From Nitrospira sp. (GTDB taxonomy: Bacteria > Nitrospirota > Nitrospiria > Nitrospirales > Nitrospiraceae): DNA of 64,000 nucleotides. The stretch spans positions 41,163 to 105,162 of the forward strand of contig JAFEBL010000045.1 in assembly GCA_018242665.1 (NCBI GenBank). Direction: 5' to 3'. Of this stretch, positions 9,563-17,690 are shown in pieces (within the stretch, counting starts at the first letter, position 1; each line of letters begins with the position of its first letter). The translations under genes were made by a program, and so were the position numbers. Under the pieces are notes generated by a model. That model was not told the origin of the DNA. It did not search any database and worked only from the letters and a program-made list of their open reading frames with translations.

Positions 9563-9851
9563 CTACCTCCCGATTCGACGGTGATCCGGTCTGCGCGGTC
9601 CACGGGGTATCTGAGGAGTTGTACACCGATGGAATGCATCCGTTTTCCCCGCGCGTCATTGTGCCTGTGCGCAGAACAGCATAACTGGAACATGGCACAT
9701 GAAATCAGGAAAGGCGAGAGTCATATTCGGAACGACCAGGCGAAGTGGCCAGGTCGTAGGTTGTTTAGGAACGAGGCAACGGCGAGTGGGTACACCCCGA
9801 ATGTGAAATGGGAGAAGGTGCTGAGTGATGGAAGGGAAAGCGCGGGGAGAA

Positions 9852-10043
9852 TCAGACCGCTTTTTTGACCAACCCGGAACGCAGGCAGCGGGTACACACG
9901 CGAATGCGCAAGGCCGATCCGTTGACAAGCGCTTTCACGCGTTGCAAGTTGGGATTGAAGACGCGCTTCGTTCGGTTGTTCGCGTGGCTGACGTTGTTAC
10001 CGGTTTGGTGCTTCTTTCCACAGAGATCACAGGCAAATGCCAC
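9852..10043 (-). CDS. rpmB: 50S ribosomal protein bL28
   Basis: 63 residues, matching bacterial bL28, a small component of the large ribosomal subunit. The diagnostic '[19 protein letters not shown]' N-terminus, '[13 protein letters not shown]' and '[10 protein letters not shown]' are all present. It keeps four cysteines in two CxxC pairs (Cys5, Cys8, Cys50, Cys53), the zinc-binding C+ form. It stands alone, divergent from the sugar transporter gene, with AAAGGAG upstream of the start. Confidence 0.96.
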   Translation of the reverse strand: MAFACDLCGKKHQTGNNVSHANNRTKRVFNPNLQRVKALVNGSALRIRVCTRCLRSGLVKKAV

Positions 10044-10203
10044 GGCCCTACTCCTTTGTTGCGGCGTCTTTCAACGACTAGTTCTGAATGGAAGGGGATG
10101 CTACCATAGCGCCACGGGCTAAGACAAGCTGCCGGGGTGAATTCTCCTCTGTGGATACCCTCCTTCCTGTACTCGGCCCTTCACCGTCATGGAGGCTCCA
10201 TCG

Positions 10204-10461
10204 ATGGATATGGTCACGCTGGTTGGTCTGATCGCAGGCACCCTCACCACGATTGCGTTTATCCCTCAGCTCCAGCAGACCTGGCGCACCCGCTCCGCGC
10301 AAGATGTGTCGTTGGGAATGTTACTCACCTTTGTGACCGGAGTCTTTCTCTGGTTGATCTATGGACTGCTCCTCGGCGCCCTTCCCATCATCCTCGCGAA
10401 CCTCGTCACGCTCGTCCTCACCCTCGCCATCCTCATCCTCAAACTGCGTTACCGTTCGTAG
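10204..10461 (+). CDS. SemiSWEET-family sugar transporter
   Basis: An 85-residue membrane protein with three predicted helices, the size of bacterial SemiSWEETs, which dimerise to pass sugars across the inner membrane. The PQ-loop is clear: 'GTLTTIAFIPQLQQTWRTRS' followed by 'SLGMLLTFVTGVFLWLIYG', with the family's conserved Trp and Tyr, and a third helix to the end. I place the start at the second ATG because GGAGG (10191-10195) sits eight bases before it; using the ATG at 10189 would put that site inside the gene. Confidence 0.9.
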   Translation: MDMVTLVGLIAGTLTTIAFIPQLQQTWRTRSAQDVSLGMLLTFVTGVFLWLIYGLLLGALPIILANLVTLVLTLAILILKLRYRS

Positions 10462-10535
10462 CTCTCTTCCATGCGCGTCAGGCGCTGATCGTCTCGTAAC
10501 GGGAATGCCGCGGGGGCGCTCGCTTCCGAGTCCCC

Positions 10536-10565
10536 TTGACAAGATCGCCCATCCTCTCCTACAGT
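10536..10565 (+). promoter_or_regulatory. Candidate sigma-70 promoter of btuFCD
   Basis: TTGACA at 10536-10541 is followed after 18 bases by TACAGT at 10560-10565. It lies just upstream of the cobalamin riboswitch, as a leader promoter should. The -10 box matches four of six consensus bases. Confidence 0.5.
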
Positions 10566-10574
10566 TTGCCTCGT

Positions 10575-10797
10575 TTCACGACACCTCGGGTCAAGGGAAG
10601 AGGGTGCGATACCCTCGCGGTCCCGCCGCTGTAAATGGGGACGAAACCCGCAGGCGCCACTATCTGGCGAAGCCGTCAGTGATCAGCGTTCAGCACTCAG
10701 GCACATCCTGATCGCTGAAGGTTGTGAGCTGACCGCTTCAAAGACGGGAAGGCGCGGGGAGTAGGACGAACCATAAGCCAGAAGACCTGCCCGGGGA
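10575..10797 (+). promoter_or_regulatory. Cobalamin riboswitch upstream of btuF
   Basis: The conserved B12-box elements are visible in order: 'AGGGAAGAGGGTGCGATACC', then 'CCGCCGCTGTAA', 'GGCGCCAC' and, after an insertion, 'GGGAAGGCG' and 'AAGCCAGAAGACCTGCC'. This is the core of the adenosylcobalamin-binding aptamer, which represses import genes when B12 is plentiful. A hairpin follows (TATTCCC pairing with GGGGAATA, about 10806-10830) and encloses the first GTG of the btuF frame. Boundaries are estimated to within about 15 bases. Confidence 0.9.
10675..10733 (+). repeat. Palindromic insertion inside the btuF riboswitch
   Basis: An imperfect inverted repeat fills the variable arm between the CCAC box and the GGGAAGGCG box of the riboswitch. 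Left arm starts GTCAGTGATCAGCGTTCAGC; right arm ends CGCTGAAGGTTGTGAGCTGAC. Read on the same strand both arms show GTCAG, TTCAGC and CAG at matching positions. A related element occupies the same place in the second riboswitch (14120-14186). Confidence 0.7.
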
Positions 10798-10814
10798 AGA
10801 CCCTTTATTCCCTC

Positions 10815-11912
10815 GTGGGCTGGGGAATAGGCGAGGATGATGATGCGGGTAATCCTCAGGGTTCCACGTTGGCCCTGGGGATTTTTTATTTGCGCGCGGG
10901 TCGTCTGATTTCCCTTCCCCGAGGCTTTACCGGAGTTCTTGGAGTTGTCTGCTATGTGGTGCTGGCCTGCGTGGTTCCCTCGTTTGCGCAATCTCCGGAG
11001 GATGGAGCAGTGATGAAACGGCGCCAACAGGGCATCCTCACCGGGATGCCGTTCATGGCGAATATCACGCCGCGCACGTTTATCGACGATGCGGGGAGAA
11101 AACTCTATGTGGCCAAGCCGCCTGCGCGCGTCGTCTCGCTCGCACCGAGCATCACCGAGATGTTGTTTGCGCTCGGATTAGATGAACAGATTGTCGGAGT
11201 CACCGACTTTTGTAATTTTCCCGAGGCGGCCAAGGCCAAATCCAAGGTCGGCTACGCCAATCCCAATCTTGAATCGTTGATCGCGCTCCGACCTGAGTTG
11301 ATCGTCGCCCCCCGAGAATTTCACCGGGCCAACGTTCTCGCCAAGCTGGAAGAACTTAAAATTCCGGTGTTGCTCCTGGATGCTACGTCGCTGGAAAGTA
11401 TTTTTTCCCATCTGCATACGCTGGGCCGCATCTTCGACCGCTCCACAGCTGCGCATGCGATGACAGCAGCTATGCGAAACCGGATGGCGGAACTCACTGC
11501 CAGAACCCAGCACCTCGCGCGCGTCCGGGTCTTGTACGTCATCAACAGCCAGCCGCTCATCACGGTGGGGCCGGGAAGCTACATTCATCAAATGATCGGG
11601 TTGGCAGGCGGACTCAATATCGCCTCCGAAGCCATGGCGCCCTATCCGCGCCTCACCATGGAAACGGTACTGAAGGAAGATCCCGAAGTCCTGCTGTTTC
11701 CAAAAGGATCGGTCGAGACCGTGCCGAGAAGTGAGCAAGAGGCCTGGAGGCAATGGACGACCGTAACCGCCGTTCGAGAGAACCGGTTGCGTGACGTGTC
11801 AGCCGATGCCCTGAACCGCCCGGGTCCGCGCGTCATGGAAGGACTAGAAGCGCTCGCCAGGGCCATCCACCCGGAAGCCTTTGCCTCCAAACCAGCGTCC
11901 GGACAGCCATGA
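10815..11912 (+). CDS. btuF: Cobalamin ABC transporter, periplasmic binding protein
   Basis: A substrate-binding protein of the BtuF/FhuD class that captures cobalamin in the periplasm and delivers it to BtuCD. The core begins 'PPARVVSLAPSITEMLFALGL' and includes 'IVGVTDFCNFPE', 'SLIALRPELIVAP' and 'DPEVLLFPKG', all typical of this family. A signal peptide ('GVVCYVVLACVVPSFAQ') lies near residues 44-60 of the frame, so translation more likely starts downstream of the GTG at 10815, for example at the TTG near 10869; the given start is the outer limit. It overlaps btuC by four bases (ATGA) and is controlled by the cobalamin riboswitch immediately upstream. Confidence 0.9.
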   Translation: MGWGIGEDDDAGNPQGSTLALGIFYLRAGRLISLPRGFTGVLGVVCYVVLACVVPSFAQSPEDGAVMKRRQQGILTGMPFMANITPRTFIDDAGRKLYVAKPPARVVSLAPSITEMLFALGLDEQIVGVTDFCNFPEAAKAKSKVGYANPNLESLIALRPELIVAPREFHRANVLAKLEELKIPVLLLDATSLESIFSHLHTLGRIFDRSTAAHAMTAAMRNRMAELTARTQHLARVRVLYVINSQPLITVGPGSYIHQMIGLAGGLNIASEAMAPYPRLTMETVLKEDPEVLLFPKGSVETVPRSEQEAWRQWTTVTAVRENRLRDVSADALNRPGPRVMEGLEALARAIHPEAFASKPASGQP

Positions 11913-13066
11913 TGCCATCAGCCAGCCACCCCACATCGTCTGCGCCTGCCTTCACCACACCAACCCTCTCCACCGATCCACGGCCATCCGATACTCCGCC
12001 GCTCACCGACGCGCAGCCGTTTCATGGCTCGATCCTGACGCCGTCGCGCTGGTGGCGTGTGATGACTCTGCTGTTGCTCGTTGCAGGTCTGTTGACCGTC
12101 GTGTGTCTGCAGCTAGGGACCCAATACATCGGAATCGGGCCCATCATCGGTCACCTCTCTTCCCTGCTGTTTGGTCGATCGGTGGACCAGATGGTCGACA
12201 CCACCGGCGTGATTCTCTTCCAGGTGAGGCTGCCGCGGGTTTTGCTTGGGTTTCTGGTGGGGAGTTGTCTGGCTTCAGTCGGCGTGGCGCTGCAGGCCTT
12301 GCTCCGGAATCCGCTTGCCGATCCGTATGTCCTGGGTGTCTCGAGCGGGGCGGCCTTGGGTGTCGCCGTCGCCGTCTTGTTCGGCGTCGGCACCACGGTG
12401 CTGGCACTGTCTCTGTTACCGGTGTGTGGGTTTCTCGGCGGGCTGGTGGCCCTCGCGGTGATCTATCGAATGGCGGCCTCCTATGATCGACTTCCGATCC
12501 ATTCGGTGCTCCTGGCCGGGGTCATTCTCAATGCCATTTTCTCTGCGCTCATCATGTTCATCACCTCCATCATGGAGCCGAATCGGTCGTTCGGTATGAT
12601 GGCCTGGTTGATGGGGTCGCTCACGGCGCCGGCCTACCCGGTGCTGATGGCATTAGCCGGGTATCTGTTGCTGGGACTGGTCCTGCTCTTCAAGCAGGTC
12701 CGGGTGCTCAATATTCTGGCCTTAGGAGAAGAGCCGGCACGCTCGTTGGGCATCGACACGGAACGGACCAAACGGTTCATCTTTCTGTTGTCGGCCCTCA
12801 TGACCGGGGCGGTGGTATCGTTCAGCGGGATGATCGGCTTCATCGGGATGATTGTGCCCCACGCCGTCCGTCTCGTGGTTGGAGCCGACCACCGATTGTT
12901 GCTACCGGCCTCGGCGTTGGTCGGGGGGATGTTCCTGATGGTGGCAGATACCATGGCACGCACGCTGTTCGTCCCGTCGGAGGTGCCGGTCGGCGTCATT
13001 ACGGCCCTAGCCGGGGGCCCGTTTTTCGTCTACTTACTGGTATGGCGAAAGGATCGTTTGGCATGA
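11909..13066 (+). CDS. btuC: Cobalamin ABC transporter permease (FecCD family)
   Basis: 385 residues with about ten transmembrane helices, the family pattern for BtuC/FecD inner-membrane permeases. Signature segments are 'FQVRLPRVLLGFLVGSCLAS', 'LLRNPLADPYVLGVSSGAALG', the ATPase-coupling loop 'LGEEPARSLGIDTERTKR' and 'SFSGMIGFIGMIVPHAVRL'. The first 45 residues are a Pro/Ser/Thr-rich cytoplasmic extension that is not typical and could mean a later start. It is joined to btuF and btuD by ATGA overlaps, so the three are surely one transport operon. Confidence 0.93.
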   Translation: MMPSASHPTSSAPAFTTPTLSTDPRPSDTPPLTDAQPFHGSILTPSRWWRVMTLLLLVAGLLTVVCLQLGTQYIGIGPIIGHLSSLLFGRSVDQMVDTTGVILFQVRLPRVLLGFLVGSCLASVGVALQALLRNPLADPYVLGVSSGAALGVAVAVLFGVGTTVLALSLLPVCGFLGGLVALAVIYRMAASYDRLPIHSVLLAGVILNAIFSALIMFITSIMEPNRSFGMMAWLMGSLTAPAYPVLMALAGYLLLGLVLLFKQVRVLNILALGEEPARSLGIDTERTKRFIFLLSALMTGAVVSFSGMIGFIGMIVPHAVRLVVGADHRLLLPASALVGGMFLMVADTMARTLFVPSEVPVGVITALAGGPFFVYLLVWRKDRLA

Positions 13067-13935
13067 CCTTAGGTGGCGGCCCAGTCTCAGATCTGGCGGC
13101 GAACCGTGCCTATGCAGTTCGCGGAGTGCACTTCCGGTATGGATCAGGGCGGCCACAGGGAGAGCCGTGGGTGCTTCAGGATGTGACGCTGGACGTCACA
13201 CAAGGCGAGATCCTTGGCATCGTCGGTCCGAATGGTTCGGGCAAGACCTCGTTGCTCAAATTGCTGGCCAAATTGGCTGCGCCACAGGAAGGAGACATCG
13301 CGTTGTTCGGACGATCGTTGAGCGACCTCTCTCACGAGGAGGTGGCGCACCGCGTCGCCGTGGTCCCGCAGGACAGTCCGCAGATGTTTCCGTTCACAGT
13401 CGCCGAGACCGTTCTGATGGGACGATTTCCCCATCGACGGCGCTCGGGATGGAGCCCGGGCTTCGGGTGGGAGGATCGCGATGATTGTCAGGCGGCAGCG
13501 CAGGCCATGTTCACGATGGACGTGGCCCATCTCGCCTCACGAGCCGTGACCGATGTGTCCGGTGGAGAGCGCCAGCGTATCATGATTGCCCGGGCGTTGA
13601 CGCAAGCTCCCCGGGTGTTGCTGCTCGATGAACCCACGGCGTTTCTCGATCTGCAGCACCAGTTGGGGATCTGTTCAACCTTGCGCCGTCTCTGTGACGA
13701 GTGCGGGTTAACGGTCGTCATCGTGTCGCACGATTTGAATCTCGCCAGTCAGTACTGTGATCGAGTGGCAATGCTGAGGGCTGGCCAGGTGTGCAGGATC
13801 GGCTCACCCGCCGAAGTCATGTCGACGGACGTGCTGCGGGAGGTGTATGGCTGCGAGGTGTTGATCGACGCGCATCCGCAGTCGGGGCTGCCGAGAATTA
13901 CGCTACCGAGCTCGCGCGAGCCGGCTGTCCGCTGA
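13063..13935 (+). CDS. btuD: Cobalamin ABC transporter ATP-binding protein
   Basis: 290 residues. All ABC ATPase motifs are present: Walker A 'GPNGSGKTSLLK', Q-loop 'AVVPQDSPQMFPFTVAETVLMG', signature 'VSGGERQRIMIARAL', Walker B 'VLLLDEPTAFLD' and the switch His in 'VIVSHDLN'. It powers import of cobalamin through BtuC. I place the start at the ATG that overlaps the btuC stop (ATGA) with AAAGGA nine bases upstream; the ATG at 13042 lacks a binding site. Confidence 0.93.
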   Translation: MTLGGGPVSDLAANRAYAVRGVHFRYGSGRPQGEPWVLQDVTLDVTQGEILGIVGPNGSGKTSLLKLLAKLAAPQEGDIALFGRSLSDLSHEEVAHRVAVVPQDSPQMFPFTVAETVLMGRFPHRRRSGWSPGFGWEDRDDCQAAAQAMFTMDVAHLASRAVTDVSGGERQRIMIARALTQAPRVLLLDEPTAFLDLQHQLGICSTLRRLCDECGLTVVIVSHDLNLASQYCDRVAMLRAGQVCRIGSPAEVMSTDVLREVYGCEVLIDAHPQSGLPRITLPSSREPAVR

Positions 13936-13953
13936 TGAATGCGTGTGTTGCGA

Positions 13954-13977
13954 GAGGGGTTCGCGCCCGGCCCCCTC
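13954..13977 (+). terminator. Possible terminator hairpin after btuD
   Basis: GAGGGG at 13954-13959 can pair with CCCCTC at 13972-13977 across a 12-base loop, 18 bases after the btuD stop. There is no T-run behind it, so it may only be an RNA-stabilising hairpin. Confidence 0.3.
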
Positions 13978-14017
13978 GTGTGAAGTGAAGGGGCGAGTGT
14001 ATCACTGGAGAATGGAG

Positions 14018-14247
14018 TATCAGGAAGACGCCGTCAGCGTCGGGGAAGATGGTGCAAATCCATCACGGTGCCGCCACTGTAAGCGGGGAGTGACTCTGCA
14101 AGACGCCACTGTTGGGAGAAGCTGTGAGCCATCAGCGGTCAGCTATCAGTCAGAAGCTGATTACTGAAAGCTGAGTGCTGTGAGCTTTTTCGGATGGGAA
14201 GGCGCAGAGACGCAATGATCCGCAAGTCAGGAGACCCAACTGACGGA
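14018..14247 (+). promoter_or_regulatory. Cobalamin riboswitch upstream of btuB and the cob operon
   Basis: A second B12 aptamer: 'GGGGAAGATGGTGCAAATCC', 'GTGCCGCCACTGTAAGC', 'GACGCCACTG', then after a palindromic insertion 'GGGAAGGCGCAGAGACGC' and 'CAAGTCAGGAGACCCAACTG'. The agreement with the consensus is closer than in the first copy. It should reduce expression of the receptor and the twelve-gene cobalamin operon when cobalamin is available. Ends are estimated. Confidence 0.93.
14120..14186 (+). repeat. Palindromic insertion inside the btuB riboswitch
   Basis: Left arm AGCTGTGAGCCATCAGCGG, right arm ending GAAAGCTGAGTGCTGTGAGCT. Reading the right arm on the opposite strand gives AGCT-n3-AGC-n3-CAGC-n3-CAG-n4-CAG, the same spacing as the left arm, so the element folds into a long hairpin whose bases match in blocks. 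It sits exactly where the btuF riboswitch carries its own related palindrome. Confidence 0.75.
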
Positions 14248-14260
14248 AGGTACGACTGAA

Positions 14261-14277
14261 CCCTTCGAGCGAAAGGG
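14261..14277 (+). promoter_or_regulatory. Shine-Dalgarno-sequestering hairpin before btuB
   Basis: CCCTT (14261-14265) can pair with AAGGG (14273-14277) across a seven-base loop. AAAGGG is the best ribosome-binding site for the btuB ATG at 14287, so closing this stem would hide it. This suggests that the riboswitch acts on translation; no T-run follows the hairpin. Confidence 0.5.
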
Positions 14278-14286
14278 AATGTCAGG

Positions 14287-16269
14287 ATGTGGTCTCTTGT
14301 CTGGAGATGGTCTGTTTGTTGTGTGTGCGTGTGCCTTGTGAATGTCGCACCGGTTTGGGCGGCGGAAAGCCCTGCCGAGCCTCAATCTGAAGCGATTCCC
14401 ATCGTCGAGACGGAAGAAGTCGTGGTGTCGGCCACGAAAACCCCGGTGCCGGTCAATCAGGTGACCAGCGCGGTTGAGGTCATCACCGCGCAGGACATGA
14501 AAAAGCAAAATATCCGGAGCGTCGTTGACGCGCTGCGTCTGGCTCAAGGGCTCGCGGTCTTTTCGAGCGGCGGCCCGGGGACTGAAGTCAGCGCGAGAAT
14601 TCGCGGCGGCAGTGCCAACCAGACGCTCGTGCTGATCGATGGTGCCATCGTCAACAGCGCCACCCTGGGAAGTTACGACTTTGCCAACTTGACGACCGAC
14701 AATATCGAACGCGTCGAGATTCTGCGCGGCGCGCAAAGCATGTTGTGGGGATCGGATGCGATGGGAGGCGTCATCAACATCGTTACGAAGCGCGGCCAGG
14801 GGCCACTGACCGCGACCGGATTCATGGAATACGGGTCCTTCGCCTCTCTTCGTGAAGGTGGAACGGTCTCGGGCAAACAGGGGATCGTCGATTACAGTCT
14901 GTCTCTCTCCCGCTGGGACACCTCCTCCTTTTCCGCGGTCAACTACCGACGCGGGGCTACGGAACGTGATGCTTATCGCAATTGGCAGGGATCGGGGCGC
15001 ATTGGCGTCGAACTACCGCATGACGGACGGCTCGATTTCACCATGCGCTGGATGAATGCCGATACACAACTCGACAATGTGTCGGCGACGTTTCCTGCGG
15101 ATGTGTATGGATCGAAGCTGCGCAGTCAGCAATATGTGTTCAGCGGCAGTTATGAGCAGCCGATCACCGGCTGGTGGTCGCAGAAACTGACCCTGTCCCG
15201 GTCACAGGAAGCCTCCCTATTTCTGCCGGGGACACTGCAGCGCAATCTCATCGACGGGTCTTTCAGCACGCCGTTCGGGTCGCCGAACGAAACGCGGGTG
15301 TTGTCGAATCGTCTGGAGTGGCAGCACAATGTTCAAATCACCAAGTTGTTGTTGGTGAGCGCGGGGTATCAATTTCGTGAGCAGCAGGGAGAGAATGACA
15401 CGGGACTTACGAACAAGGTGCTTAGTTCCCATGCCGGTTTTGCGCAAGCGCAATTCAACCTGTGGGATCGTGTATTCGCGACGGCGGGCGTGCGGCACGA
15501 CAGTTACAACGTGTTCGGCGATGCGACCACCTATCGGCTGACGGGGGGATATTATCAGAAGGAGACCGATACCAAACTTCGCGTCGGTTATGCCACCGGC
15601 TTCCGGGCGCCCAGTATGAACGAACTGTACTTTCCGAATTTCGGCAATCCCAATCTGGGCCCGGAAAAGAATCAAAGTATGGATGCGGGGATCGATCAGT
15701 ACTTTCTCTCGAAGCAGTTGAAACTCTCGGGAGGCCTGTTCTGGAACCACTACCGCAATCTCATCGTGACGACGTTTGATCCGGGGTTCTGTGCGCCGTT
15801 CAGCACCTTCGGGTTCTGTCCGCAACAAGTCGGGACGGCATCGACCAAAGGATGGGAAGCGGGGCTGACCTACACGTATGCCAGCGATCGGCCATTCCTG
15901 CGGGGTGTGGTTGTGCAGGCTCAATATACGAATACGATGACGCGTGATTTAGAGTCCCACAGCAGATTGCCCCGTTGGCCGACCGATCAGTGGAGCGCCT
16001 CGGTCAGTTATCAGCCGATCGATCCCCTGTGGATTACCATCATCGGGCGATACGTTGGATCGCGCTTCAATACGACCGGCGAACAGCAGAATCTGCAGGC
16101 CTTCGACGTGTGGTCGCTGGCTGTGACCTATGATGTGACGAAGCAGCTCCAGGCCTATCTTCGCGCCGAGAACCTGTTCAATGAGAAGTATGAAGAAATC
16201 GCCAGCGCCGGCACGCCCATCCGATCGATTTTCGGCGGCGTCCGGGTCACGTTCGGCGGCAAATCGTGA
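14287..16269 (+). CDS. btuB: TonB-dependent vitamin B12 receptor
   Basis: 660 residues, close to the usual 600-650 of BtuB outer-membrane receptors. A signal peptide (to about residue 22, 'PVWAAES') is followed by a TonB-box-like 'EEVVVSATK' (residues about 43-51), the plug domain ('ALRLAQGLAVFSSGG', 'ARIRGGSANQTLVLIDG', 'NIERVEILRGAQSMLWGSDA', 'GGVINIVTK') and a 22-strand barrel with 'GYATGFRAPSMNELYFPNFG' and 'YLRAENLFNEKYEEI'. These are strong BtuB/FepA-type signatures. The B12 riboswitch upstream and the corrinoid genes downstream fix the substrate class. Energy comes from TonB-ExbBD, not seen here. Confidence 0.94.
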   Translation: MWSLVWRWSVCCVCVCLVNVAPVWAAESPAEPQSEAIPIVETEEVVVSATKTPVPVNQVTSAVEVITAQDMKKQNIRSVVDALRLAQGLAVFSSGGPGTEVSARIRGGSANQTLVLIDGAIVNSATLGSYDFANLTTDNIERVEILRGAQSMLWGSDAMGGVINIVTKRGQGPLTATGFMEYGSFASLREGGTVSGKQGIVDYSLSLSRWDTSSFSAVNYRRGATERDAYRNWQGSGRIGVELPHDGRLDFTMRWMNADTQLDNVSATFPADVYGSKLRSQQYVFSGSYEQPITGWWSQKLTLSRSQEASLFLPGTLQRNLIDGSFSTPFGSPNETRVLSNRLEWQHNVQITKLLLVSAGYQFREQQGENDTGLTNKVLSSHAGFAQAQFNLWDRVFATAGVRHDSYNVFGDATTYRLTGGYYQKETDTKLRVGYATGFRAPSMNELYFPNFGNPNLGPEKNQSMDAGIDQYFLSKQLKLSGGLFWNHYRNLIVTTFDPGFCAPFSTFGFCPQQVGTASTKGWEAGLTYTYASDRPFLRGVVVQAQYTNTMTRDLESHSRLPRWPTDQWSASVSYQPIDPLWITIIGRYVGSRFNTTGEQQNLQAFDVWSLAVTYDVTKQLQAYLRAENLFNEKYEEIASAGTPIRSIFGGVRVTFGGKS

Positions 16270-16282
16270 TCTGGGAGGCAGC

Positions 16283-17689
16283 GTGACACCGAGGCACCGA
16301 CCACGACTCGTCATTGCCGGCACCCAGAGCGGTGTCGGCAAGACCACGGTAACTCTGGCGCTGCTCGCCGCGTTGAAAGGGAAGGGGCTGGTCGTGCAGC
16401 CATTCAAGGCCGGGCCGGATTTTATCGACCCTGGTCACCATCAGCTGGCGACCGGCCGGCCGTCGCGCAACCTGGATGGCTGGTTACTGGAGGAAGCCGT
16501 CAATCGCTCGCTCTTCGCGCGTGCCTCAGCGGATGCGGACCTGTCGATCATCGAAGGCATGATGGGCCTCTTCGACGGGAGTTCACCGACGCAGGACAAG
16601 GGCAGCACGGCCGAATTGGCCAAGCAGCTCCAGGCTCCGGTTCTCCTGGTGATCGACGGCAGCGCCATGGCCCGCTCGGCGGCGGCCATGGCATCCGGGT
16701 ATGCCAGGTTCGATCCCCCTGTGCGAGTGGCGGGTGTCCTCTTCAATCGTGTACGAAGTGAGGGGCACTACCAGTTGCTGCGAGACGCCGTGACATCGGC
16801 CACGGATCTGGAGGTGGTCGGCTATCTGGAGCCGGATTCGGCCATGACGATTGCCGATCGGCATCTCGGCCTCAAGACGGCGATCGAAGAAGGAGAAAGC
16901 GAAGTCTATGCTCGATTAGCCCGGTCCGCGGCACGGACGATCGATCTGGATCGAATCGTCGCGCTGGCACGCTCTGCCGCGGACCTTGTCCTATCGGATG
17001 AGCCAACGTGTGCTGCACCGGAGCAGCCGCAGACCGTGCGGGTGGGGGTGGCCTATGATGCGGCCTTCTGTTTTTATTATGAGGACAACCTGGAGTTGCT
17101 GAGAGCCGCCGGGGCCGAGCTCGTGCGGTTTTCACCTCTGCGCGATGCTACTCTACCCGATGTCGATCTGCTCTATCTTGGTGGCGGGTATCCCGAGCTG
17201 TACGGTGAGGTCCTGGCGGCCAACGTGCGCATGCGATCCGCAGTGCGGACATTCAGCGACCGGGGCGGGGCGATCTACGCCGAGTGCGGCGGGTTGATGT
17301 ATCTCACACAGGCGATCCGCGATATGGCGGGGCGTCGGCATGAGATGGTGGGCGTCGTGTCGGCAGAAGCGGTCATGCGGAAGGCCGGGATGACGCTGGG
17401 GTATCGCACCGTGCGTCTGACAGCGCCCTGTCTGCTCGGTCCGGCTGGCACGGTCTTACGGGGGCATGAGTTCCACTATTCGCTGCTGGAGCCTACCGGC
17501 GACCTGCACTATGCCTGCGCATTATCGGATGCGGATGGCAAGCCGGTGGGATCGGATGGAGTGATGAGGCGAAACACCTTGGCGGTGTATAGTCATCAAC
17601 ACTTTGCCAGTTGCCCGGAGGTGGTCGTCCATCTGCTCGCGGCTGCGTGTCGAGCGCGACGGGAGTTGGCTGCGGCGGGAAGCGCATGA
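16283..17689 (+). CDS. cbiA: Cobyrinate a,c-diamide synthase
   Basis: 468 residues, typical for CbiA/CobB, which uses ATP and glutamine to amidate the a and c side chains of cobyrinate. The N-terminal synthetase domain has the P-loop 'IAGTQSGVGKTTVTLALL' and 'QPFKAGPDFIDPGHH'; the C-terminal class I glutaminase-like domain has the nucleophile Cys in 'YAECGGLMYL' and the His in 'VYSHQHFAS'. The GTG at 16283 is chosen because GGGAGG precedes it by about five bases and the family start follows; the longer frame would overlap btuB by 89 bases. It is part of the riboswitch-controlled operon. Confidence 0.94.
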   Translation: MTPRHRPRLVIAGTQSGVGKTTVTLALLAALKGKGLVVQPFKAGPDFIDPGHHQLATGRPSRNLDGWLLEEAVNRSLFARASADADLSIIEGMMGLFDGSSPTQDKGSTAELAKQLQAPVLLVIDGSAMARSAAAMASGYARFDPPVRVAGVLFNRVRSEGHYQLLRDAVTSATDLEVVGYLEPDSAMTIADRHLGLKTAIEEGESEVYARLARSAARTIDLDRIVALARSAADLVLSDEPTCAAPEQPQTVRVGVAYDAAFCFYYEDNLELLRAAGAELVRFSPLRDATLPDVDLLYLGGGYPELYGEVLAANVRMRSAVRTFSDRGGAIYAECGGLMYLTQAIRDMAGRRHEMVGVVSAEAVMRKAGMTLGYRTVRLTAPCLLGPAGTVLRGHEFHYSLLEPTGDLHYACALSDADGKPVGSDGVMRRNTLAVYSHQHFASCPEVVVHLLAAACRARRELAAAGSA

Positions 17690-17690
17690 G

